Source: a virus
IMG/VR virus record: IMGVR_UViG_3300035661_000015
Span: 64,001 to 128,000 of that record
Length of the DNA: 64,000 nucleotides
Strand: one strand, 5' to 3'
This document shows, piece by piece, positions 52,601-62,568 of the stretch. The first letter of the stretch is position 1. Every line of letters begins with the position of its first letter. Position numbers and translations under genes: made by a program. The notes under the pieces were generated by a model. That model made no database searches, had not been told where the DNA came from, and was given only the letters and a program-made list of their open reading frames with translations.

Positions 52601-53125
52601 TTACGGTAAAAATCCCAAATATTGAAAAGCACCGCGTCTTTGACCGGCAAAAAAGCCGTTCGCATAATATCCAACTCTGAAAGGTGTAAGAATCGCCCTA
52701 CCATTCATCCTAGTGGCAATTGTATATTGTAAACGAGCATCGTCATATAATTGATTAGCCAATGATGCTTCGGTTTTTAGGGCATCCTGAAGTTTCGTCG
52801 TATCAACCGTAGAGCCCCCAATATCCTTAACTATAATTCCAGCCGCACTAGATTTTAATTTAGAATTACTGAGGATTTGGGCCGCTTTTAAACAAGTTAA
52901 AACAGTAAAGTCCGGATCAAACGTATCTGTAATAGTTGGATCTGGCGTAATTCCAGTTGCAACAATGTCGAAGGTATATGTTTGATTAAAAGTTATTTCC
53001 CTACTAGCTTGAAGACCAGCTACAACTAATAATTGTTGAACGCGACCATCGGAATAGGTTGGGGGCGAACCTAGATCATTAATCATATATCTAAATTCTA
53101 GAGCCATTTGATCTTGCCAAGCCAT
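52601..53125 (-). CDS. Head completion/connector protein
   Basis: ATG 53125, four bases after GGAGG. 174 residues of mostly helical, soluble sequence (LTCLKAAQILSNSKLKSSAAG). Immediately downstream of the major capsid gene, where head-completion proteins usually lie. No motif beyond that. Confidence 0.6.
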   Translation of the reverse strand: MAWQDQMALEFRYMINDLGSPPTYSDGRVQQLLVVAGLQASREITFNQTYTFDIVATGITPDPTITDTFDPDFTVLTCLKAAQILSNSKLKSSAAGIIVKDIGGSTVDTTKLQDALKTEASLANQLYDDARLQYTIATRMNGRAILTPFRVGYYANGFFAGQRRGAFQYLGFLP

Positions 53126-53196
53126 AGTACCTCCAAAAATAAAAGGGCGGGCGTCGAACACTCGCCGCCGCCCCAATAAAAATGTTTGAAAGCATG

Positions 53197-53254
53197 AGCG
53201 GAGAAAGTAAAGGATTAGGGCGATTTTAAGGCCGCCCCTACCTATTTCTCCGCT
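53197..53254. repeat. Inverted pair of dispersed repeats (long hairpin)
   Basis: AGCGGAGAAA (53197) and TTTCTCCGCT (to 53254) with inner GGGCG/CGCCC pairing, in the gap after the major capsid gene. Outer arm 10 bases perfect. Could end or process the capsid transcript. Confidence 0.8.
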
Positions 53255-53261
53255 TATCTTC

Positions 53262-54281
53262 TTAGTAAGAGCCTAGGATAATCGGACGGTTGTCAGTGAT
53301 AGCGAAACCATGTTCGCCTTCACCCCACCAACCCTGCTTACGTGCTCTACGTAGACTGTCGTCCGGACGTAGACTGACTTCTTCTAGGATTGGATTTTTA
53401 AATGCGTCAACAGTTTCAAGGTCTAGACCAAGAATTAATTCAACATCACTACCCTGTAGGACACCACCTAAATCAGTCTGATAGAAGTTTTGATATTCCT
53501 GATCTTCACCAAGTTCGTCGATGTCGTGAAGATTAACACTAAAGATACGGTTAAAGGAACCGTCTTCGGCCAAGAAAATGTCTCTACGGGTAAATTCGTC
53601 AACCTGATCAAGATTCCAATTACGCATGTCTTCAATGCCTTCTGGCGAAATGAACATGTCGGTAAGCTTAAATCTCTCAACCGAGGTCGAGTTACCACCA
53701 CCGTTACGTCTCATCACAACCTTCATAAGAGAAATAAGTCTCTTAGAGAATTGACCCTGAATCGCGTCCGAATCGTAGACAACTACGTTACGGTCAACAC
53801 CAGCGGCCATTAAAAGGTGCCAAGCGTCATCATTCCGTTTCTTGATGAAACCAGCTTCAAGAATTTCCATAGCACGAGCGACAACATCCCAACGGGCGTC
53901 ACGAGCGTACTTTTCGGACCAGTCGATACCATTACCAACCACGTAGGTTGGAACCATTAGGTAATCACCTTCGATATATTTATTAGGAATCATACCAACA
54001 CGAGGAACGGTATAAGCAACATAGTCTTTTTCCGTACCGGGGGCGATAGGATCTAATGGGTATTCAATAGCAATACCGGGCTGAAAGGTATTTTTGGTAA
54101 AGATATCGGAAGTGATATCACCAGGAAAAATACCCATACGAAGTTGGTCGCCAAGCATACTAGCTAAAAGTTCTTTAGCTTCCTCGACTTGACGGGCGGA
54201 ACCACTTTTAAAATAGGTGGCCTTCAATACATCACGCATTTCCTGAGTGATTTTACTTTCATCATAACGCTTACGAGCCAT
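53262..54281 (-). CDS. Major capsid protein, HK97-fold
   Basis: 339 residues. ATG 54281 behind GGAGATATAAAT. N-terminal arm (RDVLKATYFKSGSARQVEEA), E-loop-like P-rich region, P-domain-like helix (WDVVARAMEILEAGFIKKRNDDAWHLLMAAG) and A-domain (FKLTDMFISPEGIEDMRNW). This is the pattern of HK97-type shells, where it forms the icosahedral lattice. Flanked by decoration and protease/scaffold genes and portal, as expected. Strong call. Confidence 0.88.
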   Translation of the reverse strand: MARKRYDESKITQEMRDVLKATYFKSGSARQVEEAKELLASMLGDQLRMGIFPGDITSDIFTKNTFQPGIAIEYPLDPIAPGTEKDYVAYTVPRVGMIPNKYIEGDYLMVPTYVVGNGIDWSEKYARDARWDVVARAMEILEAGFIKKRNDDAWHLLMAAGVDRNVVVYDSDAIQGQFSKRLISLMKVVMRRNGGGNSTSVERFKLTDMFISPEGIEDMRNWNLDQVDEFTRRDIFLAEDGSFNRIFSVNLHDIDELGEDQEYQNFYQTDLGGVLQGSDVELILGLDLETVDAFKNPILEEVSLRPDDSLRRARKQGWWGEGEHGFAITDNRPIILGSY

Positions 54282-54306
54282 ATTTATATCTCCAAATTAT
54301 ATTTGA

Positions 54307-54768
54307 TTACTGTGGTAAGTTAACTTCAAGTTTGACATAACCATCTTCGTCGGGCGAGCTAAGGAACTGGCCGACAGGAGGATTAATAAGGGCCGAAGCT
54401 TGGGTAGGTGTCGCAACGCCCGAACTTCCAAGATATGCCTTAGCACCACCTGTAGGACTTCCGGAATAATTACTTGTTACAGCCCAACCCTTACGCATAA
54501 GGTTTGCCTTACCACCAATCTGGGTTTCATCTTTGTGGAAGTTAATGTGCTGTTTGGTTAGGTCGTAGTTAACGAAATCATTCATTAACATACCAATTGG
54601 ATAAGAACCCGAAGAGTTATTTGCATAAGCTACGGCGGCATTAGCCTGATCTAGAGCAGCACCACTACCAGCCGTTACGATAGAAGCAATTCCACCACGG
54701 GTTGAAACCGAGTTGCAGAAAAAGCTAATATCTTCCTGAATTACTAGACGATCACCTTTAAGAGCCAT
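54307..54768 (-). CDS. Head decoration/stabilisation protein
   Basis: 153 residues, beta-rich, Gly/Ala/Ser-rich (GGIASIVTAGSGAALDQANA), immediately upstream of the major capsid gene. Size and place match the small capsid decoration proteins of HK97-like phages. No signature motif. Confidence 0.6.
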   Translation of the reverse strand: MALKGDRLVIQEDISFFCNSVSTRGGIASIVTAGSGAALDQANAAVAYANNSSGSYPIGMLMNDFVNYDLTKQHINFHKDETQIGGKANLMRKGWAVTSNYSGSPTGGAKAYLGSSGVATPTQASALINPPVGQFLSSPDEDGYVKLEVNLPQ

Positions 54769-54788
54769 ATTCTATATCTCCGATTTAA

Positions 54789-56213
54789 TTACTTTGACTT
54801 AGTTTTAGTTTTAGCTTTGCTACGGTTAACAGGTTCCGCAGAACCTAGGAAACTTGCAACCGAAGTTTTAAGTTCGGTGAATTTGCTAGTGTTTTCGGTT
54901 GGATTGATTGGGGCCGCTTCTGGCTCAGCATTTTCAATTGCAGCTACAGCGGTTTTAACTTCTTCAACTTTAGGTTCAACAACAGGTGTTGATATAGATG
55001 CTTCAAGTGGCTTAATAGTTTCAACCAAGTCATTAAAAGTAGATTCATCTAACTTGCTAAACTTAGCGACAAGCTCACTAGCTTTATCTTTATTAAAACC
55101 GGCAGATAATAGAGTATTAAGACGGGTATCTTCAATCTTTGAAGCTTGTAGAGTAGCAACTTCCGTTTTAACATCAGAAATGGTTTTGTTAAGGTCAACC
55201 TTTTCGCTTTCTAAAGTCTGTACAGTTGTCTTATAAGTAGCAACTTCTGTTTTAAGAGTTTCAATTACAGTTTCTTTAGTTGCAAGTTCGTTTTCAAGCT
55301 TACCAACTTTAGCGGTAAGATCTTCTTTTTCTTTATTAGCTAGACTATTTTTTAATGCCTCAAATTCGGCCTTTATAGTCTGCAATTCTTTTAATTCTGG
55401 TGATTCCATTAATGTGTCTCCGATTGAACTTATTAGTACAGATGTTTTTGGTGAAATACTGGCGGTAGAATTAATAATAACACTATCTGGATTTGCGGGA
55501 TTATCTGTTAAGCCCTGGCCTGAAAAAATATACTTTCTAGGTACTATGCAAACAGTGTGTCCGTCGTACTGACCAGTGCCCCCAAAGACCTTTAAGTATT
55601 TGGTGAGATAAGACGTTTCGTCGTTTCTCGCTATGATATTAAATACACCATTGGGCTTTTTAGCCGCGTAATCAAACTCATCATAAAGGCACTCCATTGA
55701 GACGGCCCATTTATCTTCGGGAATTTCGCCCACGATTTTATCAATCTTGTCTTTTCTATCTTTGTCACGCCAGTTTCTATAAATGACGCCCTTCGATTGA
55801 AGATGAAACTTTTCTGGCAAATCAGCTAAGATTGTATCGTCATTAATTAGATTTAATTCATCGTCGATTGGGAAAGAACAATTAAGGTGTCCGATAATGT
55901 CGAATTCATTATGATTTAAATTAAATGGCTTATCTTTACCCGTATTTCTAGCGGCCCAAAGATCTTCATGAGTAAAATAAACATCGTTCAAATTTTTACC
56001 AGTGCTAACAAGAATAGCGTCAACTGGATAAACATCGGAAAAGGTAAGGGTTTCTGCTAAAAGAAAATCATTTTTAGTTCTAGAAGCAAGCAATTCTTTT
56101 GGGGCTTCCGTAATTAAACTTGGCCTTATACTCGCCATAATATTTAAACTAGATCGGCTAGAGATTATGTCCCCTAGCCCATCTTTATGTTCGTATCTAT
56201 AAACCTTAGCCAT
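54789..56213 (-). CDS. Prohead protease fused to scaffold coiled coil
   Basis: 474 residues. The first about 250 form a herpesvirus/HK97-type protease: H101 in FNLNHNEFD and S172 in WAVSMECLYD are candidate catalytic residues. The last about 200 are a long charged coiled coil (from about 270 to 380) and an acidic/basic tail, typical of scaffold. Such fusions make scaffold with built-in protease that is removed during maturation. It starts upstream of the decoration gene. Confidence 0.8.
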   Translation of the reverse strand: MAKVYRYEHKDGLGDIISSRSSLNIMASIRPSLITEAPKELLASRTKNDFLLAETLTFSDVYPVDAILVSTGKNLNDVYFTHEDLWAARNTGKDKPFNLNHNEFDIIGHLNCSFPIDDELNLINDDTILADLPEKFHLQSKGVIYRNWRDKDRKDKIDKIVGEIPEDKWAVSMECLYDEFDYAAKKPNGVFNIIARNDETSYLTKYLKVFGGTGQYDGHTVCIVPRKYIFSGQGLTDNPANPDSVIINSTASISPKTSVLISSIGDTLMESPELKELQTIKAEFEALKNSLANKEKEDLTAKVGKLENELATKETVIETLKTEVATYKTTVQTLESEKVDLNKTISDVKTEVATLQASKIEDTRLNTLLSAGFNKDKASELVAKFSKLDESTFNDLVETIKPLEASISTPVVEPKVEEVKTAVAAIENAEPEAAPINPTENTSKFTELKTSVASFLGSAEPVNRSKAKTKTKSK

Positions 56214-56216
56214 CTA

Positions 56217-56510
56217 TTAGTCCTTTCTGAAAAAAGAACTTAAGTCTTTCTTTAGGTTGGTTTTATTATCTCTAGAGGCGGATAGAGTTTTTATACCGTC
56301 ATTAATAACTGTTGCGTAAATCGTTTGTGTCTTAGTAGTGTCACCAACCTTTTCACTTGAATTTAAACTAACCGAAACTTCTTCTTCGTCACTACCATAC
56401 TCTTTATACCTATAGGCCGAGACGCTATAAAGATTGGGAACTTCCGCACCATCGATAGTAGCTGAAAGAGTCTCCGCCTTAGTGTCTATGGTCACGACAA
56501 TTAATGCCAT
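56217..56510 (-). CDS. Hypothetical protein in head module (97 aa)
   Basis: Overlaps the portal stop by one base. Beta-rich, acidic, no motif. Head-associated by position. Confidence 0.5.
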   Translation of the reverse strand: MALIVVTIDTKAETLSATIDGAEVPNLYSVSAYRYKEYGSDEEEVSVSLNSSEKVGDTTKTQTIYATVINDGIKTLSASRDNKTNLKKDLSSFFRKD

Positions 56511-58627
56511 TATTCTTCTCCCGTTTTTATAATAGAATAAATCAAACCTTGTAAGTTAGAACTATCTTTAAATTCTTCTGTATAGTTAGATAATAAGCAC
56601 TGATCAAAAATTGTGTCAGCAATAGAAGTATCTTTAAGTAAAATACACTTAAGTGATTCGGACGTAATCTCTTGACTGTCAATATTCATTAAAGATGCGA
56701 ATATCATCTTTTCGCAATTAATTTTACCTTCTTGGGAACCGAGTGTGCCCATTTTCTCATAAGCGGAGAAAAGTATAGGGGCGATTTTGTTATATTTCTC
56801 GCGTCCCTCGTACATCGCATCGATGAAAGCCTTCGACGTTTGGGGCTTGACATTTTTGGGCGGTCTCTTTGAACTATCCTTGCTATTTACGGGGCGACCT
56901 TGGCCGGACCTACCAACGGGCTTATTTAAATCTTCACTCCTCACCTTTTGAAGATCAAGTAAGGAAACTTCGCCGGGAGCACGTTCATTTAGTTCAAGAC
57001 CAGCCTCACTTGGGGTAATCTGGCCATTTTGAAGGGCAATTTTAGTAAGGGTAAGTTGGGGATTTGCGTCAGGATAGGCACCGGCTTTTGGTGCAAACCT
57101 ACCATCGACTTGGCCCCTATACTCTCTCTTTGCCCTACTCGCTTCGATATCTGGCAATAGGCCGAACCTTTCCTGTAGGGTTTCAACACTAATTATATTT
57201 CTATCTACCAACTGAATCCAAAGGGCTTTTTCGGCGGATTCATCAGAAAGTGACATATAATCAAAAACGATCTGGGCGGGCGTAGGAATCCCCATAGCTT
57301 TAGAGAAAAGTTCAATTTCCTTTTCCCAAAAACGTGTTAGGGCGTCCCGGCCATACTTAAGTCTTTCTAATAGGGTTTTGGTAGAAATAAAATTATTAGT
57401 TAATCCGCCCCCAGATTTTCCCGCTAACGACGGCGGTACACCTAGTCCGGAAAAAATCATAGACTTACATTCCTGGTATTTTTCACTACCAAGGAATTGG
57501 TGACCGTCCGACTCAGTTTCAACTAAGCTAATAGCGTCGTTCCAAACAATGTCGGTAACGCCCCCAGGAACCTGATTCATTAAAAGATCATTAAAAGCTG
57601 AAAGCAATCCGGCGGTTGGGGCAATTTTATGTTCTAAGCTACCTAGTTTCCAAACGCGAACTTTAGAGATAGCACCATCTAGGGCCGAAGCGTCAGCCAT
57701 AACCATTTTGTTATATTGTATGATCGAATCAATAATAGGGGCGGTCATCGGATAGGCAAAAATCTGCCAATCATCTTTTTTATAGAAGTGAATGCCGAAC
57801 TTATCGGGCGGCAATTCAATCATATTTTTCTTTTCATTAATATTGTCGGCAGAGAAAGGTGGGAGGGATTGTTTAATATGGATTTCTTGGGCGGTCTTAG
57901 GATTGAGTAGGGCTTTTTTAATTGACCCACTAATTCTAATACCGTAACGAATTCTACCAATAGACAATTCTAAATCTTCTCCGATTGGTTCAATGACGAG
58001 CGGATTAAGAAAAGTATAAATCCAAGGTATCTCTCTTTTTTCTAGACTTTCACCCTGAGGAATACCTTGCAAGTCGGCATTAGCTTTTTGAGTATACATT
58101 TTCTTAACATCGGTCGGCTTTAGCTTAGCTGTTGTTCTATAAAAGGGAACTTGGCCCGCTTTATAAAATAAGTTAAGAAATCTCTCACTACGCTCTTTAC
58201 CATTAACTTTCTTAAACCAATACTTAAAGATCTTCTCATGTCTTTTTGTTTTATGAACTAGGCGAATCCCTTGACTGCCTAGCTCACTCATCATATCAAT
58301 AACTTCATGTACGATCGGATTCTTATCATAGGCCGCCATACAAGCCGAAACCATACCTTTAATATAGGTTGGTGTAGCTTCGTTTGGCCGAAACCAATCC
58401 CTATCCTCTGATGTAAATGCGTCCCTAATAGAGACATTAGGAAGAATATTTTTAAAACGAAGGTTTGATTCAAGAACTCGTTTTTGATTACCGTCAGCAT
58501 CGTCTAAATATCTATCAAATTGGTCGGCCACCTGACTCATAATAGTCTTACGATCAGCATCATTGTCCCACGTTAACAATTCCGCCCTATCTCTTTGACC
58601 CGACATAACTTGTATTTTGTTATTCAT
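56510..58627 (-). CDS. Portal protein
   Basis: 705 residues. ATG 58627 after AAGGA. Central core of portal type: FLNLFYKAGQVPFYRTTAK, PWIYTFLNPLVIEPI, SMIFSGLGVPPSLAGKSGGG, followed by a C-terminal helical and charged extension. Twelve copies would form the dodecameric DNA gate at the capsid vertex. It lies between terminase and protease genes, the standard order. Contains repeat copies at 56762 and near 57415. Confidence 0.88.
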   Translation of the reverse strand: MNNKIQVMSGQRDRAELLTWDNDADRKTIMSQVADQFDRYLDDADGNQKRVLESNLRFKNILPNVSIRDAFTSEDRDWFRPNEATPTYIKGMVSACMAAYDKNPIVHEVIDMMSELGSQGIRLVHKTKRHEKIFKYWFKKVNGKERSERFLNLFYKAGQVPFYRTTAKLKPTDVKKMYTQKANADLQGIPQGESLEKREIPWIYTFLNPLVIEPIGEDLELSIGRIRYGIRISGSIKKALLNPKTAQEIHIKQSLPPFSADNINEKKNMIELPPDKFGIHFYKKDDWQIFAYPMTAPIIDSIIQYNKMVMADASALDGAISKVRVWKLGSLEHKIAPTAGLLSAFNDLLMNQVPGGVTDIVWNDAISLVETESDGHQFLGSEKYQECKSMIFSGLGVPPSLAGKSGGGLTNNFISTKTLLERLKYGRDALTRFWEKEIELFSKAMGIPTPAQIVFDYMSLSDESAEKALWIQLVDRNIISVETLQERFGLLPDIEASRAKREYRGQVDGRFAPKAGAYPDANPQLTLTKIALQNGQITPSEAGLELNERAPGEVSLLDLQKVRSEDLNKPVGRSGQGRPVNSKDSSKRPPKNVKPQTSKAFIDAMYEGREKYNKIAPILFSAYEKMGTLGSQEGKINCEKMIFASLMNIDSQEITSESLKCILLKDTSIADTIFDQCLLSNYTEEFKDSSNLQGLIYSIIKTGEE
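56762..56784 (+). repeat. Dispersed bipartite repeat inside portal gene
   Basis: AGCGGAGAAA, AGTATA, GGGGCGA, antisense to the gene. Confidence 0.65.
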
Positions 58628-58686
58628 TTATAAAAATCCTTATGGATATAGGTAACAGGCATAGTATTAAATACACCCCGGATATA

Positions 58687-58800
58687 AGCGGAGAAAGTAA
58701 AGGGTTGGGGCGATTACCTTTTATAAATGGTTGGGATGGCCGCCCCTCTAAACCAGTCGGGGCAAGACGAATACATTTCGCCCCCTTTACTTTTCTCGCT
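58687..58800. repeat. Inverted pair of repeats around terminase 3' end
   Basis: A + copy at 58687-58713 (AGCGGAGAAA ... TTGGGGCGA) and a - copy at 58778-58800 (TCGCCCCC...TCTCGCT) about 65 bases apart. The right copy overlaps the terminase C-terminal coding; the left lies just past its stop. Confidence 0.65.
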
Positions 58801-60837
58801 CATATGCCCAAGAATACCGCCGATTGCCAAATCATTTTTGGGCTCATTAAATCGCGTAAGTCTACGGGCGGCATAGTTCGCCATAATAATGGCCGAGTAG
58901 CGGTCTTTCTTCATACGACCCTTTTTCATATCGGGCGTTTTTGTTTCGGGCGTATCCCAGTGTTCTTTACCAGTCTTTTCAGTCCTTGTAACAACAATCG
59001 ATGCCAATTCGGTTTTAATTTCCTGAATTTCAATAGAGCATTCTTCAAGGGTGTCAAATTCACGCTTATTTAAGTTATCATCTTCACATGCGACAGACAT
59101 TGTGATTGGGTCAACATAGGGAAAAAGAATAGCCTTGTCTTCAAGGTCTTTTCTCATCGCATTGTTACTCATGGTCATATATTCAGATTGACCGAACTGG
59201 ACCATCTCAACGATATGTTTGCCCGGCATATCATCTTCCGGCTTTTCTTTTGCCGTACCAAAAATATGATCTTTATTAATTTCCCAAATAGGTACTTCAC
59301 CGACCTTTAATTTGTCTTTGTCGTGTAACGCCTCAAGAATACTTTTACCGCCGCCCTGGCTATCCATAGAAATTAATTCAATATCAAATTTCTGCATAAG
59401 GGTTCTAATTTTACGGGCGACATAACTATTATATTCGTTCTCTTCGACAAGACCTTTGGTGACTTGCTCTTTGTGCTTTTTAAGATTGGTGGTCCAACAA
59501 TAAACGACACGCCGATGGTCCGGATGGACTTCTAATACGACAAGGGCCAAATTATCTTGAGACATAGCGGGGTCAATACCCATAACATATTTGCAACCAT
59601 GAGTACCCTTAAGCATCGGATTAAATTGAACCGGGCCGGATGGTAATTGGATGGGCTCATTACAAGTGCAACTATGAATAAGTGACATCTTAAAGAAGCC
59701 GTTTGAATCTTTACTAAATACCGCGTTATACTCGTTACCGAATAGGTTTTCGGGCAATGAGAGTTTTGAGCGTGATATGTTAACCATGTCCATGAATCCC
59801 TCTGGGAACAAGTAATAGGGGACGCGAATAACGGCGTAGTGCTCCCAATTAAAATTCTCCTCGACTTGGCCCCTACCAAAAATACTCTCTAACTTTTCCG
59901 GATCGCCCTCGGTATTTATAATATCAGTATACTTTTTAAAATACTTGGAGAAATGGCCGAAGTCATAATCAGCCGTACCTAGAATAATTGATTGGTTGGG
60001 GCGTTTGGCGAATTTATGGACCTCTTCCTGTTCGGGCGTCCATAGGCCCCTTTCCTTAAGGAATCTTCTTTTTGCCGAATCGACCACATTCTGATAGGGG
60101 TCACTTGAGGTTGCACCGAACCCCTGAATAACTTCCTCATAAATCTGGGGGTTCTGACTCTGAAATTCGTCCGCAATAACAATATTCGCACGGAAACCAC
60201 GAATCTTTTTACCGTCACCAATAGGAATAGCCGAAGCTTCCGATCGCCCAATTGTCATGGTCCATCTATCATTATACTTTTTAATTCCGGAACTAGGATC
60301 ATTGCCGATCAAGTCTTTAAGAATAGGAGACGAGTTATACATCTTCTCCATATATTCAAAGATAAGACGTGACTGACGGAAACCAACGCCCACCATAATC
60401 ACCTTTGTTCCCTGATACAATAGGAGCATAAGAATAATGTATAGGGCGATTGTGAAAGTTTTAGATCCACCACGACAAGCAATAACTAGCGGGAAGGGGT
60501 GCTCAAACATGACCTTTAACCAAAGGGCCTGAAACGGCAAAACATTAATGCCGAAGAAGTATTTTGCGGCGAATGGAAAATAATCGGGGTCTCTCAAAAG
60601 CCTAAGTAAATCTTTACCTGGGTCTTCTCCGAAATTAATATATTCTTTTAGGGGGTTTTTCGAGTCCCTTAAAAGTTGCATTGTCTCTTCAAAGCCAATA
60701 CCATAGGTGGCCAAACACGACGCATAATATTCTATATCATTACTCTGATCATCTACCTTAAAGATTCGGCCATACTTAGCCTCTTTCCTATCCTTAACCT
60801 TGATGTAGTAATTTTTATGACCCTTGGCTTTATTCAT
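58714..60837 (-). CDS. terL: Terminase large subunit
   Basis: 707 residues. The ATPase has Walker A CRGGSKT at 121-127 and Walker B NIVIADE at 218-224. The nuclease domain has GIDPA (D422) and SMDSQGGG (D492). It translocates DNA into the prohead and cuts it. The start at 60837 (GGTAGAA just upstream) overlaps the ERCC4 nuclease. Size is at the upper end for the family. Confidence 0.92.
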   Translation of the reverse strand: MNKAKGHKNYYIKVKDRKEAKYGRIFKVDDQSNDIEYYASCLATYGIGFEETMQLLRDSKNPLKEYINFGEDPGKDLLRLLRDPDYFPFAAKYFFGINVLPFQALWLKVMFEHPFPLVIACRGGSKTFTIALYIILMLLLYQGTKVIMVGVGFRQSRLIFEYMEKMYNSSPILKDLIGNDPSSGIKKYNDRWTMTIGRSEASAIPIGDGKKIRGFRANIVIADEFQSQNPQIYEEVIQGFGATSSDPYQNVVDSAKRRFLKERGLWTPEQEEVHKFAKRPNQSIILGTADYDFGHFSKYFKKYTDIINTEGDPEKLESIFGRGQVEENFNWEHYAVIRVPYYLFPEGFMDMVNISRSKLSLPENLFGNEYNAVFSKDSNGFFKMSLIHSCTCNEPIQLPSGPVQFNPMLKGTHGCKYVMGIDPAMSQDNLALVVLEVHPDHRRVVYCWTTNLKKHKEQVTKGLVEENEYNSYVARKIRTLMQKFDIELISMDSQGGGKSILEALHDKDKLKVGEVPIWEINKDHIFGTAKEKPEDDMPGKHIVEMVQFGQSEYMTMSNNAMRKDLEDKAILFPYVDPITMSVACEDDNLNKREFDTLEECSIEIQEIKTELASIVVTRTEKTGKEHWDTPETKTPDMKKGRMKKDRYSAIIMANYAARRLTRFNEPKNDLAIGGILGHMSEKSKGGEMYSSCPDWFRGAAIPTIYKR

Positions 60838-61300
60838 TTCTACCCTCTAGTATTTTGCCCATCTTCTTAAAAATTATCTTACAGATATTTCTACCATTTC
60901 CTTCAGCCAGTATAATTTTTGTTTTATAATTTATATGGTAGTCATAAAGGGTACTCTCGATAAACTTAGCCGATACCTGTAAATCTTTCCACTTATTTTC
61001 GGGGATACCACTATCAGCGGGAAAATTAAGGATGTCGTCTATAGAGAAGTCCAAAATTAAAAAGGGCCACCTGAATTTCTCTAGTCGTTCTAACTCTCTT
61101 TTAAAGCGGGCCTGAGTTATATTCTGGGCAAATTCGCCCGTATTCTTTTTCCGCTCAATAACGAACTCCCCCTCAAGACCCTCTATGGTATAGTCGCCCG
61201 TACTGAGAGTTCTTATTTCGGTGCCCCAACAATCACTGTCCATCTCCCAGTGCCAACTCCCCTCCCTCTCCCTCGTGTCCTTTATTATCTTGTATTTCAT
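60830..61300 (-). CDS. ERCC4/XPF-type nuclease
   Basis: 156 residues. The ERCC4 signature is visible: KDTRERE (D/E ligands), LSTGDYTIEG and EFVIERKK (GDxxxxG...V/I-ERKxxxD-like), then FKRELERLEKF. Such nucleases cut branched DNA at 3' flaps. Located with HNH and terminase, it may resolve replication or packaging intermediates. Overlaps HNH by 68 bases. Confidence 0.8.
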   Translation of the reverse strand: MKYKIIKDTREREGSWHWEMDSDCWGTEIRTLSTGDYTIEGLEGEFVIERKKNTGEFAQNITQARFKRELERLEKFRWPFLILDFSIDDILNFPADSGIPENKWKDLQVSAKFIESTLYDYHINYKTKIILAEGNGRNICKIIFKKMGKILEGRNE

Positions 61301-61652
61301 CTGGTTTCTTTCCGTATTTAATTAAAAGAATGTTTGTGGGCGAGCCGGTCCTTTTTATATTTGCAAGAACCTTGGACATGAAAAGAGGCTCAAAAGATTC
61401 CTCTTTTCCGTTAACCCTTCTAGAGTGACATGACACACACAGGACGACCCCATTATTAATGTCGTATCTAAGATATTCAAAGTTCGCCCACCTTTTTATG
61501 TGATGAACGTGGAACTTGGTCCGAACCAAATTTTTGTCACATAGCTGACACCGCTTGCCATCTCTGGCTACAACCGCGTTACGCCACTTCCAATATAATT
61601 CATCATCAAGTTCTCTGGGGTTTTTCCAGACCTTCTTACGCCTTTTTGCCAT
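61233..61652 (-). CDS. HNH endonuclease next to terminase
   Basis: 139 residues. Zinc ligands CQLC and CVSC plus HVHHIKRW and NNGVVLC, the His-Asn-His core. HNH proteins adjoining the terminase genes are known in many HK97-like phages and assist DNA cutting in packaging. It overlaps the upstream HTH gene by 17 bases. Confidence 0.85.
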   Translation of the reverse strand: MAKRRKKVWKNPRELDDELYWKWRNAVVARDGKRCQLCDKNLVRTKFHVHHIKRWANFEYLRYDINNGVVLCVSCHSRRVNGKEESFEPLFMSKVLANIKRTGSPTNILLIKYGKKPDEIQDNKGHEGEGGELALGDGQ

Positions 61653-62568
61653 TTTTCACCGTCTTCGATGTAAGAATTGGTCGTCCCCATTCACCGTCCG
61701 AGTACTGGTGTTCGGCCCCAAGCATTTCCTCTTGTTTTTTAACAGCCGCCTTAACCAGTTTCATAGAATCGCCCTCACGCCTCTTAACATCTTCCTCACC
61801 AAGTTCTACAATGAGGCCGATGTAACTCTGTCTCTTACTGTTTTCCAGCTTAGAAATACGCTGGTCTCTGGTCGATTTCAAACTCTTCCTAATGTCTAAC
61901 ATCTTTTCTGAATTATTTTTATATTCGATTCCGGAAGACTGTTGGCATGAGCGGAGAATGTTAAGTTGGTTTTCTAGTTGCTGAATCATATTAATACTAT
62001 CTTCGCGATTCTTATCATTGATATTAGCCAAGAGCTTATCAATCTCTTTATGGATATTATCCATTTGGGACAAGACCCGCCGCTTCTCTTTTAAATTTCT
62101 ATGCAGAAGAACGTGGTACTTAACAAGGTCGAAAACCGAACTCTCTTCAATCATATTAATATCTTCGAGGGTACTCATGATTTTGCCGTACTCGTGCTCG
62201 AAAATAAAAAACTCGTCGGGCATTAGTTCCTGGGTAATCTGTTTCCACTCGGGCCGCTTTTTTAATTCAATAACAGCCCGCTGTATTTCAATCGAGTCCT
62301 GTACAATATCATCACCCAATAGAAGCTCTTTTTGACGCACATTCCTAATATTGGTTTCGTGCCGATTCATTTGGGCCGCTATTTCAATATCATCAAAGCC
62401 CAGTTGAAAAAGCCGTATAAGTTCTTCCCTTTCAGCCTTACTCATTGGGCCGGACTTTTTATAAGAACCATTTTTTATAGCCACTTCCTTGGCCGCCGCC
62501 TTAGTCGCCGCCTTAGCCTTACGATGTTCCTTAAGAATGTCGTGCCCACTCTTTTCTACTTTAGCCAT
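61636..62568 (-). CDS. HTH protein, possible small terminase subunit
   Basis: 310 residues, ATG after GGAGG. A helix-turn-helix near residues 45-75 (ELIRLFQLGFDDIEIAAQMNR) with flanking Lys/Ala-rich segment, followed by long helical coiled-coil (about 160-235) for oligomerisation. DNA binding plus ring-forming helices and its place beside HNH and large terminase suggest packaging-site recognition. It could alternatively be a regulator. Confidence 0.6.
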   Translation of the reverse strand: MAKVEKSGHDILKEHRKAKAATKAAAKEVAIKNGSYKKSGPMSKAEREELIRLFQLGFDDIEIAAQMNRHETNIRNVRQKELLLGDDIVQDSIEIQRAVIELKKRPEWKQITQELMPDEFFIFEHEYGKIMSTLEDINMIEESSVFDLVKYHVLLHRNLKEKRRVLSQMDNIHKEIDKLLANINDKNREDSINMIQQLENQLNILRSCQQSSGIEYKNNSEKMLDIRKSLKSTRDQRISKLENSKRQSYIGLIVELGEEDVKRREGDSMKLVKAAVKKQEEMLGAEHQYSDGEWGRPILTSKTVKNGKKA

